64,000 bases of DNA from Bacteroides_E sp964522975 (GTDB lineage Bacteria; Bacteroidota; Bacteroidia; Bacteroidales; Bacteroidaceae), in the NCBI GenBank assembly GCA_964522975.1, contig CAZFXK010000001.1, positions 58,073 through 122,072 on the forward strand, read 5' to 3'. A program made the translations under genes and the position numbers. Shown here in pieces: positions 15,420 to 23,470 of this stretch (positions are counted from its first letter, which is position 1; each line of letters opens with the position of its first letter). Under the pieces are notes generated by a model. That model did not search any database and had not been told where the DNA came from. It was given only the letters and a program-made list of their open reading frames with translations.

Positions 15420-18224
15420 GTGATAAATCGTTTATTCTTATCTTTAATCTTGATCAATTGTTTCTTGGTTTCAACCTTTGGTCAACAAGTGGTAATCAAG
15501 GGCTCAGTCTTTGAAGATGAAACTAAAGAAGCTGTTGAACAAGCTACCATACAATTATTGTCGCTTCCTGATAGCGTATTTATAACGGGAATTGCCAGTG
15601 GCAAGGGAGGAGCTTTTGCATTGCCCAAAGTAAAACCGGGGAAATACCTGTTAAGAGCTTCTTTCATAGGTTTACATCCCAAAGAGATGAATGTAAACCT
15701 CTCCTCAAAAGATAGAGTAAAAGATGTGGGTAAAATTTATCTCCGCCCGGATGCCATTCTATTAGAAGAGGCCGTTATTGTTGCGGAAGCCCCTCAAGTA
15801 ACTGTTGCAGGGGATACGTTGGTTTATAATTCATCTGCTTATCGATTACCCGAAGGGTCTATGTTAGAGGAGTTAGTAAAAAAACTTCCGGGAGCAGAGA
15901 TTGATGAGGAAGGTAAGATTACCATTAATGGGCAGGAGATTAAGAAGATAATGGTAGATGGGAAAGAGTTTTTTGTGAACGACCCGGATATTGCCATGAA
16001 AAATTTACCTGTTAACATGGTTGAGAAAATTAGTGCCTATAGTAAACAGAGCGATATGGCACGTATTACAGGTATTGATGATGGTGAAGAGGAGGCTGTA
16101 TTGGATATTTCCGTAAAGAAAGGTATGAATCAAGGTTGGTTTGGCAATATAGATGGTGGTTATGGAAATCACGATAGATATCTAGCGAAAGCAATGTTGA
16201 ATCGATTTAAAGAAGGAGATCAATATACGGGATTGATTAATATCAACAATATCAATGATAGGGGTTTTGGTGGAGGTGCCCGATGGGGACGAGGATTCAG
16301 TGGAATGGAAGAGAAGCAGGATTATGGATTTAACTTTGGTGTGGTAAGAGAAAAATATGAGATAGGAGGTAATGTGTGGTATAATGATAGCGAAAGGGAT
16401 AATCAAAGTCAAAGTACTTCAGAGACTTTCCTACAAGATCGTTCATCCTTCTCAAAGGGCTCAAATATGAGTCTAAATAAGAATAAGAATTTTAATGCTA
16501 GCTTAATGCTAGAATGGAAGCCGGATACGTTGACTAATATTCTTTTCCGCCCCTCTTTTTCCTATGGAAAAGGGAATAGCCGTAGCGAAGGATTTTCATA
16601 TACCGGAGATGTGGATGATTTCGAGGATTGGGAAGGTATGATTGAAAGAGGAGAGGCAATCAATACCAATCAGTCGCTTTCAGCTGGTAAAAATAAATCC
16701 ATCTCTGCTAACGGAAGCCTTATTGCAAATAGAAAACTAAACGATATGGGGCGTAATTTGACTTTTAGGGCAGATTATGGTTATGGTAACAGTGACTCAG
16801 ATCAAAGCTATTATTCTTTAATTGAATATTTCAAAAAGCAAGATCAGAATAATGAAAGAGATCAGTTTATTACGAATGATAATACAAACTATAACTATCG
16901 TTTGCAGGTGGCCTATAGTGAGCCTATTTTTACTAATCGTTTTTTGCAGTTCTCTTATAGTTATCAGCAAAGGTACCAAGAGTCGGATAGAAGAACTTAT
17001 AATGTTTTAGGGATAGAACCCGGAGCTGATTTAGAGCCGCTATTAGAAAAAGACTTGAGTAAATATGCCGAGAATAAATACGATAATCATAGTGCCGGAA
17101 TATCTTTACGTACAATACGTGAAAAGTACCAGTATAATGTGGGGGTTGAAGTACAACCTCAGCGTAATAGAATGACTTATGAGCAGGGAATTCATCTGGT
17201 AGATACTTCACGTTCTGTGGTGAATTATACCCCTACTTTTGATTTTAGATATCGTTTTCATAAACAGAGTGAATTACGCATCAATTATAGAGGTTGGTCT
17301 TCTCAACCCAGTATGACCGATTTGTTGCCTATTCGTGATGAAACTGACCCATTAAATATTCGTGAAGGAAATCCGGGATTGAAACCGTCGTTTACCAATA
17401 ATTTCAGTTTGTTTTATAACACCTATTTAGTGGAAAAACAGATGGGACTCATGGCTCGGCTTTTCTTTTCAAACACATTGAATAGTGTCAGTAGTAAGGT
17501 AATTTACGATCCTGAAACGGGAGGGCGCACAACAACTCCGGTAAATATCAATGGAAACTGGAATATTAGAGGGTTCTTCACTTTTAATGCTCCCTTAAAG
17601 AACCGAAAATTCAACATTGCTACTCACACCAATGCGAGGTATAGTAATATGGTTGGATTTACTTCTACAGGTGCTGATCAAGATGCTGAAAAAAACACAA
17701 CAAAGAATGTAAGTTTAAATGAAAGATTAAGAGGGTCTTATAGAAATGATAAATTTGAAGTTGGACTTAATGCAGGTATAAGATACAGTATTTCCCGAAA
17801 CTCTTTAACCAAGCAATCGAACAGAGAAACCTTTAATTATACTTTCGGATCTAATACAGAAATCATATTCCCTTGGGATATTACCCTTTCCATGGATGCT
17901 TCCTATGAGATAAAAAAAGGGTATAGTGAGGGAATGAATGAGAATGAGTTTATCTGGAATGCACAGATAACCAAAGATTTGTTCAAGCAAAAACAAGCCT
18001 CTTTATCGTTCCAGATATTTGATATCTTAAAACAACAATCGAACATTAGACGTTCACTAACTGCCAGTATGCGTCAAGATACGGAGACAAATGCCATCAA
18101 CAGTTACTTTATGGTTCATTTCATCTATCGATTAAACACCTTTGGTAAAGGTGGAGGAGGTGAAATGAGAGGTCAAGGTCATCGTTCAGGGAGAAGAGGA
18201 GGTCCCGGATTGCGTCATTATTAA
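15420..18224 (+). CDS. Outer membrane beta-barrel protein with carboxypeptidase-regulatory-like domain (TonB-receptor-like)
   Basis: A 934-residue outer membrane protein that begins with GTG (15420). A signal peptide (about 1-21, ending in STFGQ) precedes a CarboxypepD_reg-like beta-sandwich (about 24-110). A plug-like region follows (about 120-230; GDTLVYNSSAYRLPEGS, LPGAEIDEEGKITINGQ, VDGKEFF), then a barrel rich in aromatic-ended strands. It fits the OMP_b-brl_3 family, related to TonB-dependent receptors but without a SusD partner next to it. The C-terminal 25 residues are Gly/Arg-rich, unusual after a barrel. The substrate is unknown. Confidence 0.85.
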   Translation: MINRLFLSLILINCFLVSTFGQQVVIKGSVFEDETKEAVEQATIQLLSLPDSVFITGIASGKGGAFALPKVKPGKYLLRASFIGLHPKEMNVNLSSKDRVKDVGKIYLRPDAILLEEAVIVAEAPQVTVAGDTLVYNSSAYRLPEGSMLEELVKKLPGAEIDEEGKITINGQEIKKIMVDGKEFFVNDPDIAMKNLPVNMVEKISAYSKQSDMARITGIDDGEEEAVLDISVKKGMNQGWFGNIDGGYGNHDRYLAKAMLNRFKEGDQYTGLININNINDRGFGGGARWGRGFSGMEEKQDYGFNFGVVREKYEIGGNVWYNDSERDNQSQSTSETFLQDRSSFSKGSNMSLNKNKNFNASLMLEWKPDTLTNILFRPSFSYGKGNSRSEGFSYTGDVDDFEDWEGMIERGEAINTNQSLSAGKNKSISANGSLIANRKLNDMGRNLTFRADYGYGNSDSDQSYYSLIEYFKKQDQNNERDQFITNDNTNYNYRLQVAYSEPIFTNRFLQFSYSYQQRYQESDRRTYNVLGIEPGADLEPLLEKDLSKYAENKYDNHSAGISLRTIREKYQYNVGVEVQPQRNRMTYEQGIHLVDTSRSVVNYTPTFDFRYRFHKQSELRINYRGWSSQPSMTDLLPIRDETDPLNIREGNPGLKPSFTNNFSLFYNTYLVEKQMGLMARLFFSNTLNSVSSKVIYDPETGGRTTTPVNINGNWNIRGFFTFNAPLKNRKFNIATHTNARYSNMVGFTSTGADQDAEKNTTKNVSLNERLRGSYRNDKFEVGLNAGIRYSISRNSLTKQSNRETFNYTFGSNTEIIFPWDITLSMDASYEIKKGYSEGMNENEFIWNAQITKDLFKQKQASLSFQIFDILKQQSNIRRSLTASMRQDTETNAINSYFMVHFIYRLNTFGKGGGGEMRGQGHRSGRRGGPGLRHY

Positions 18225-18310
18225 GTGTTATGTGTCTCATCAAAAGCTTTCAATAACTAATTACATAGAGTCTTTCTTTTTGCTTTTATTCGCTTTACTG
18301 CCTCGTATGA

Positions 18311-18341
18311 CTTGAAAAGTCACATATTTTTAATAGATTTG
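18311..18341 (+). promoter_or_regulatory. Promoter of cardiolipin synthase
   Basis: CTTG at 18311-18314, a 19-base spacer, then TAGATTTG at 18334-18341 (exact -7). It is 36 bases before the ATG. Confidence 0.6.
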
Positions 18342-18377
18342 TTTAATATCATTAGTTAAACAAATACAGAGAAATCA

Positions 18378-19817
18378 ATGATTGAATGGGGTCTTCTTGC
18401 TACTAAAATAGCCTCAATTGCATTTAACCTAATTTATTTTGGGTTAATCGTTACTACCATCATAATCGTTGTGTTAGACAACCGTAATCCTCTAAAAACC
18501 ATTGCTTGGGTTCTAGTATTGATGTTTTTGCCGGTAGTAGGATTGGTTTTTTATTTTTTCTTTGGACGGAATGAGCGCAAAGAACGTATCATTGGGGAAA
18601 AAAGCTACAACAAACTGATGAATAAATCATTAGCAAAGTATCAATCTCAATGTGATTATGAATATCCTCCCAAATATGAGGCTCTGATTCGGTTCTGTAA
18701 ATTAACAAACCAGGCTTTCCCGTTTGATTCTAATCGGGTAGAAATTTATACAAATGGGTACGATAAGATTCACTCATTAATTCGTGAACTTTATAAGGCA
18801 AAGAAGCACATCCATCTTCAGTATTATATTTTCATAGATGATTCGGTGGGGCGTTTAATTCGAGATGTATTAATTGATAAATCCAAAGAAGGGGTAGAGG
18901 TTCGGGTTATTTATGATGATGTTGGAAGTTGGGGAACATCAGGTGATTTTTACAATGAAATGCGTGATGCAGGAATTGAAGTAAGAAGTTTCTTGAAAGT
19001 TCGATTTCCTCCTTTTACAAGTAAAGTGAATTATCGAAATCATCGTAAAATAGTAGTGATTGATGGATGCGTTGGTTTTATTGGTGGAATGAATATTGCC
19101 GAACGGTATGTGAAAGGAGTATCTTGGGGGATTTGGAGAGATACACACATTTTAATTGAGGGCAATGCTGTTTATGGTTTACAAACCACCTTTTTATTGG
19201 ATTGGGCTTTTGTTGATCAAACTTTGATTACTGATGAAAAATATTTCCCTACCATAAACATAGAAGAGAATTGTTTAATACAAATTGTTTCAACCAATCC
19301 GGTTAATCCTTGGAAAGATATTATGCAGGGTATGGTACAGGCTATTTTGCTGGCTTGTAAATACGTTTACATCCAAACTCCTTATTTTCTACCTACAGAA
19401 CCCATTGCCAATGCTTTGCAAACAGCTGCTCTTTCCGGTGTGGATGTTCGCCTAATGCTTCCCGAACGATCTGATGCAAGAATAGTGCATTGGGGATCAC
19501 GTTCTTATATTGAAGAGATGTTAAGAGCAGGGGTTAAAGTTTATTTCTATCAAAAAGGTTTTTTACATGCAAAGATGATTGTGTCCGATGATTTGTTTAG
19601 TACAGTGGGCACTACAAACATTGATTTTAGAAGCTTTGAGCATAATTTTGAAGTAAATAGCTTCATTTATGATAGCGAGTTATGTGAAAAATTAAAAGGA
19701 ATTTTTATTCTAGATCAACACGATAGTAAACAGATTTTCTTAAAAAACTGGCAGCAGCGTTCTCTTCGTGTGCGCATAATTGAATCCGTTGTACGTCTGT
19801 TCTCTCCTTTATTGTAA
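18378..19817 (+). CDS. cls: Cardiolipin synthase (phospholipase D family)
   Basis: A 479-residue membrane enzyme condensing two phosphatidylglycerols into cardiolipin and glycerol. Two N-terminal transmembrane segments (about 10-35 and 42-62, the latter ending FYFFFGRNERKE) are followed by two PLD domains. HKD motif 1 is HRKIVVIDG starting at H222 and motif 2 is HAKMIVSDD starting at H397. The GGMNI and GTTNIDFRSF contexts are typical. The length equals bacterial Cls (about 480). Its 3' end overlaps the convergent rsmD by 9 bases. Confidence 0.95.
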   Translation: MIEWGLLATKIASIAFNLIYFGLIVTTIIIVVLDNRNPLKTIAWVLVLMFLPVVGLVFYFFFGRNERKERIIGEKSYNKLMNKSLAKYQSQCDYEYPPKYEALIRFCKLTNQAFPFDSNRVEIYTNGYDKIHSLIRELYKAKKHIHLQYYIFIDDSVGRLIRDVLIDKSKEGVEVRVIYDDVGSWGTSGDFYNEMRDAGIEVRSFLKVRFPPFTSKVNYRNHRKIVVIDGCVGFIGGMNIAERYVKGVSWGIWRDTHILIEGNAVYGLQTTFLLDWAFVDQTLITDEKYFPTINIEENCLIQIVSTNPVNPWKDIMQGMVQAILLACKYVYIQTPYFLPTEPIANALQTAALSGVDVRLMLPERSDARIVHWGSRSYIEEMLRAGVKVYFYQKGFLHAKMIVSDDLFSTVGTTNIDFRSFEHNFEVNSFIYDSELCEKLKGIFILDQHDSKQIFLKNWQQRSLRVRIIESVVRLFSPLL

Positions 19818-20369
19818 GCTTTCTGAAGTCATCTTGGGGCTAAAAAAGGAGAAGTTGACACTTCCATAGGTGCGTTTTTCTTTGAAGTGTGGATGCGTTT
19901 CGAATTTATTTTCTTTTCCATGCTCAAGGACAAATATACCTTCAGGCTTTAACAATTGCTGCTCGAAAATTAAATCCGGAATAGTGTTTAAACCTTTTAG
20001 ATCATAGGGTGGATCAGCAAAGATAAAGTCAAACTTCTCGTGTGTGCGTTTAATAAACTGAAGGGCATCTCCTTTGATGACAATGCTCTTTGGGGTACCC
20101 AACTCTCGCATGACTTTTTGAATAAAGCCATAGTGCGCTTTTTCATTTTCAACGCTAATCACCAAGTCACATCCTCTTGAAATTAATTCAGCACTGATGC
20201 TACCTGTTCCGGCGAATAAGTCAAGTGCTATTATACCGGATGTAAAATCAATGCGGTTCATTAGGATATTGAATAGATTTTCTTTAGCAAAATCGGTAGT
20301 CGGCCTTGCTTTAAATGTCTTAGGTATTTGAAAGCGCCTTCTTTTAAAATCTCCTCCGGTAATTCTCAT
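19809..20369 (-). CDS. rsmD: 16S rRNA (guanine(966)-N2)-methyltransferase
   Basis: A 186-residue SAM-dependent methyltransferase for G966 of 16S rRNA. The N-terminus MRITGGDFKRRRFQIP and RPTTDFAKENLFNIL are family hallmarks. The SAM loop is LDLFAGTGSISAELISRG, and the catalytic motif IV is FADPPYDL. The length matches RsmD (about 190). It begins 4 bases after the DUF3822 gene, so the two are one operon. The 3' end overlaps cls by 9 bases. Confidence 0.94.
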   Translation of the reverse strand: MRITGGDFKRRRFQIPKTFKARPTTDFAKENLFNILMNRIDFTSGIIALDLFAGTGSISAELISRGCDLVISVENEKAHYGFIQKVMRELGTPKSIVIKGDALQFIKRTHEKFDFIFADPPYDLKGLNTIPDLIFEQQLLKPEGIFVLEHGKENKFETHPHFKEKRTYGSVNFSFFSPKMTSESLQ

Positions 20370-20373
20370 TTTT

Positions 20374-21153
20374 TTATTCTATTTTTAATTCAACAGGTAT
20401 GGTAAGTGGAATGCATCTTATGTTTTTTATATATTTGGCTAACTCAGGAATAATGGTTTTTACCTCTGCCGAATTGTTTAGAAAAAGAAATTCATCTTGC
20501 AGCTGATTAAAGTTTAATTGTTTCCATAAGTATAAGGAGTAATATAGAATATCAGAAACAGATTGTACAGTAAATGTATTGATGCTTAATAGATTTCCTT
20601 CATGAAAGGAAAACAGATCAATTTTTTCCGTTTGTAGGTCTAGAAACATCTGTTTCTTTTTACTGCTCTTATTTTCAGAGCCTAATCTTTCAATTAATAA
20701 GCTAGTTTGTGATTGAATGGAAAGCTCTTTGTCCCATTCTTTGAGAAATTTGAATGCACTCTTATCAAAGGCATAAAGAACAACGATATTATTTTTTTTT
20801 ACAATATCGTATAGAATGATTTCATTCTCTTTTTTTATGTGACTATGATAAAATAGTGTTTCTTTTTGTTCATCTTCAAAAAGTTCCAGAGGTAAAAGCA
20901 GATAACGCATTCCGATGAACACTACTCTTTTATGTAGAAAAGGTTTAGATAAAAACTCAAGTTCATTAAATACTCTTTTCATGTTAGCCGTAAGAGATAA
21001 AGATGAATCTGTAGCTATTTCTTCAGAGTAGTATTTGGCTATCGTATCATGGATGGAAAAAGAAAATCCATCCGCCTTTAGACGGATGGATAATATGTAT
21101 TGTTCCGACTTACTAAAATCAAATTGATTTATAGCTCTTTTTATATCGGACAT
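20374..21153 (-). CDS. DUF3822 family protein
   Basis: A 259-residue cytoplasmic protein with no signal or membrane segment. It resembles the Bacteroidetes-specific DUF3822 family, regularly found upstream of rsmD; I recognise it from this context and from its N-terminal SKSEQYILSIRLKADGFSFSI. The family is thought to have an actin-like ATPase fold related to pilus protein PilM, but no clear phosphate loop is seen by eye. It lies 26 bases downstream of a pilin-like membrane protein. Its role is unknown. Confidence 0.8.
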   Translation of the reverse strand: MSDIKRAINQFDFSKSEQYILSIRLKADGFSFSIHDTIAKYYSEEIATDSSLSLTANMKRVFNELEFLSKPFLHKRVVFIGMRYLLLPLELFEDEQKETLFYHSHIKKENEIILYDIVKKNNIVVLYAFDKSAFKFLKEWDKELSIQSQTSLLIERLGSENKSSKKKQMFLDLQTEKIDLFSFHEGNLLSINTFTVQSVSDILYYSLYLWKQLNFNQLQDEFLFLNNSAEVKTIIPELAKYIKNIRCIPLTIPVELKIE

Positions 21154-21179
21154 ATGTTTATTAAAATAAGGTTAAAGTT

Positions 21180-21866
21180 TTACTCCCAGTTTCCTGCGTT
21201 ATTATTAGGTGTCTCTAAATCCCCAAATTTAAGACCGGGATAACGGTTCATTTTGGTTTGTTTATCCACTAAGTTAGTTAGCTCTTGTTTATCCAAGTCT
21301 CCCAAATAGGTTTGATATGGAATTCTAACTTCTAATAAATAAAGAGGGGCACCAGATTCAGTGGCTGTAATTACAGTATCCATTTCGAATACGGCACCAT
21401 TACCATAAGGAACAAAGCGAAGAGAATCAGCATTATAGTTTTTAGAGAAAATGGTGTCTTTAACGGGAACCCAAATGGTGTCACGAGAGAAATTTTCAAG
21501 ACCTAATTTTTTTGCTTCAGTCCAATTATCTGTTTTTCTGGCTTTTTCGATGATCGCAACAGCTTTTTTCTCTGTTAATCCGGATTCTAATTGTTCATCA
21601 GACAATACACCTTCTTTTGCTACGATAGGTAGTTTTTCATTTTTAACGAAGTTGATAAGGCTATCAAAACTTGTTGTGTACTGTTGTTTATTTAAAATCC
21701 TGAATTCTTGCTGAGCTTTTCTGATATCCATTAAGCGAGCAATAATTGCCTTTTCTCTGTGATTTTTGCTTTTCTCAAAGTTTATTGGTCCCATGATACT
21801 GGAATAGCATATATATACCAGCACTATAATGGCGATACCTAATAAAACATTCCATACGGTTTTCAT
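21180..21866 (-). CDS. Single-pass membrane protein, pseudopilin-like N-terminus, unknown function
   Basis: About 228 residues from ATG 21864-21866 (MKTVWNVLLGIAIIVLVYICYSS). The longer reading to 21905 uses TTG and overlaps the promoter box. One transmembrane helix (about 5-24) runs into a charged helix (REKAIIARLMDIRKAQQEFR), a layout like pilins and pseudopilins. There is no prepilin peptidase site (no Gly-Phe-Thr-Leu-x-Glu). The C-terminal domain is soluble and probably periplasmic. The position before the PilM-like DUF3822 gene may be meaningful. No family is recognised with confidence. Confidence 0.72.
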   Translation of the reverse strand: MKTVWNVLLGIAIIVLVYICYSSIMGPINFEKSKNHREKAIIARLMDIRKAQQEFRILNKQQYTTSFDSLINFVKNEKLPIVAKEGVLSDEQLESGLTEKKAVAIIEKARKTDNWTEAKKLGLENFSRDTIWVPVKDTIFSKNYNADSLRFVPYGNGAVFEMDTVITATESGAPLYLLEVRIPYQTYLGDLDKQELTNLVDKQTKMNRYPGLKFGDLETPNNNAGNWE

Positions 21867-21902
21867 GATAATATTATGTTTTTTTAGTTTATATTCGTCA
21901 CA

Positions 21903-21910
21903 CAAAAATA
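21903..21910 (-). promoter_or_regulatory. -7 promoter box of the pilin-like/DUF3822/rsmD operon
   Basis: Minus-strand TATTTTTG, an exact TAnnTTTG match, 37 bases before ATG 21866. No clear -33. Confidence 0.5.
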
Positions 21911-21962
21911 GAATAAATTAATCTATTTATCTATACTAATTTAGAGATTTTTTTTGTCAATT

Positions 21963-23399
21963 ATGTTATATAAATATATAATCCATAAAATTAAAGAAAA
22001 TTTTCCCTTTGAGCCAACAAAAGACCAATTTAATGTTATTGAATTAGTCTCTAGATTTATTTTATCTAAAGAAACAAATGAAATTCTGTTGATTAAAGGA
22101 TATGCCGGTACGGGAAAGACCTCTTTAATTGCTACTATAATAAAAGTATTGCAGGAATTAAAACAGCAGACGGTTTTATTGGCACCAACCGGGAGGGCTG
22201 CTAAAGTTTTTTCTTATTATGCCAAACATTCGGCTTTTACCATTCATAAAGAAATTTATCGTCAAAAAATACAAACAAATTTCCAGACTGATTTTTCTTT
22301 AGATAAGAATTTGAGAAAACAAACTCTTTTCTTCGTGGATGAAGCCTCAATGATATCGAATCAGCGTTTTTCCGACTCATTATTTGGATCTCAACGATTG
22401 TTAGATGATTTAATTACTTATGTATATTCATCAGATTGTCGTTTGATTCTGTTAGGGGATACCGCTCAATTACCTCCGGTGGGAGAGGTGTTGAGTCCTG
22501 CTTTAGATAAAGATTATTTGGCATCGTATGGTTTAACTGTTCATGAATATTCCTTGACTGAAGTAGTGAGGCAGGTTAAGGATTCTGGAATATTAGTGAA
22601 TGCAACGGCTATTCGTAATCAAATACAGACTGAAGATTTTCTTTCATTACCCCAATTGCATATTGATCGGTTTAAAGATATAGAGTGTATTTCGGGTGGA
22701 CAATTAATTGATCGGTTGAGTTTTGATTATCAAAGAGACGGAATGGATGAAACCATAGTGATTTGTCGCTCCAATAAAAGAGCAAACTTATACAATCAGG
22801 GGATTCGAAATACCATATTATATAGGGAGGATGAATTAAATGTTGGAGATATGCTTATGGTTGTTAAAAACAACTACTATTGGACTGAAAAGCTAAAGAA
22901 TTTTGATTTCATTGCTAATGGTGAAATAGTGAAAGTAAATCGCATCTATAAAGTGTATGAACTTTATGGATTTCGATTTGCTGATGTCTTGTTATCTTTT
23001 CCTGACTATGATGACTTAGAATTGGATGTTAAAGTCATAATGAATACCTTGCATTCTGAAGCTCCTGCATTGTCTTTGGCTGATCAAGAAAGATTGTTTG
23101 AGCTAGCTTCTGAAGATTATGCGCATTTATCACGAAAGAGAGAACGTATTGAGCAAATAAGAAAAGATGAACATTTTAATGCTCTCCAAGTTAAGTTTTC
23201 TTATGCCATAACTTGTCATAAAGCCCAAGGTGGGCAATGGTCCAATGTTTTTATAGATCAAGGTTATATGACAGATGATTATGTGAACTCAGATTATTTT
23301 AGATGGCTATACACTGCCGTGACTCGTGCAACACAGAAGTTGTATTTGGTAAATTTCCCCAAACAACAAGTTGGAGAAATTCCTTACGACATGTTCTAA
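21963..23399 (+). CDS. RecD/Pif1-like superfamily I DNA helicase
   Basis: About 478 residues from ATG 21963 (a TTG 9 bases earlier is in frame but less likely). Walker A is GYAGTGKT at 46-53. PTGRAAKVFS is motif Ia and FFVDEASMIS is Walker B. GDTAQLPPVG is motif III, and VRQ motif IV. The C-terminal UvrD_C_2-type motifs are YAITCHKAQGGQW and YTAVTRATQKLYLV. It lacks the long N-terminal domains of RecD2 and is a short, conserved Bacteroidetes helicase of the exodeoxyribonuclease V subunit-like group. It is divergent from the pilin-like gene and ends in a bidirectional terminator. Confidence 0.9.
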   Translation: MLYKYIIHKIKENFPFEPTKDQFNVIELVSRFILSKETNEILLIKGYAGTGKTSLIATIIKVLQELKQQTVLLAPTGRAAKVFSYYAKHSAFTIHKEIYRQKIQTNFQTDFSLDKNLRKQTLFFVDEASMISNQRFSDSLFGSQRLLDDLITYVYSSDCRLILLGDTAQLPPVGEVLSPALDKDYLASYGLTVHEYSLTEVVRQVKDSGILVNATAIRNQIQTEDFLSLPQLHIDRFKDIECISGGQLIDRLSFDYQRDGMDETIVICRSNKRANLYNQGIRNTILYREDELNVGDMLMVVKNNYYWTEKLKNFDFIANGEIVKVNRIYKVYELYGFRFADVLLSFPDYDDLELDVKVIMNTLHSEAPALSLADQERLFELASEDYAHLSRKRERIEQIRKDEHFNALQVKFSYAITCHKAQGGQWSNVFIDQGYMTDDYVNSDYFRWLYTAVTRATQKLYLVNFPKQQVGEIPYDMF

Positions 23400-23401
23400 T
23401 G

Positions 23402-23443
23402 AAAAAGGGAGAAGAAATTTGTAATCGTTTCTTCTCCCTTTTT
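23402..23443. terminator. Bidirectional terminator between helicase and alaS
   Basis: A5GGGAGAAGAAA (23402-23417) and TTTCTTCTCCCT5 (23428-23443) are perfect complements with a 10-base loop. There are T-runs on both strands, serving the two convergent genes. Confidence 0.92.
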
Positions 23444-23470
23444 CATTATATGGAATCTCTTTGTATTTAC

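Noticed and set aside
21867..21905. TTG-initiated N-terminal extension of the pilin-like protein
   Set aside because: It overlaps the -7 promoter box and the internal ATG begins a proper membrane helix. The same reasoning moved the starts at 9715, 40005, 47706, 53999 and 21963.
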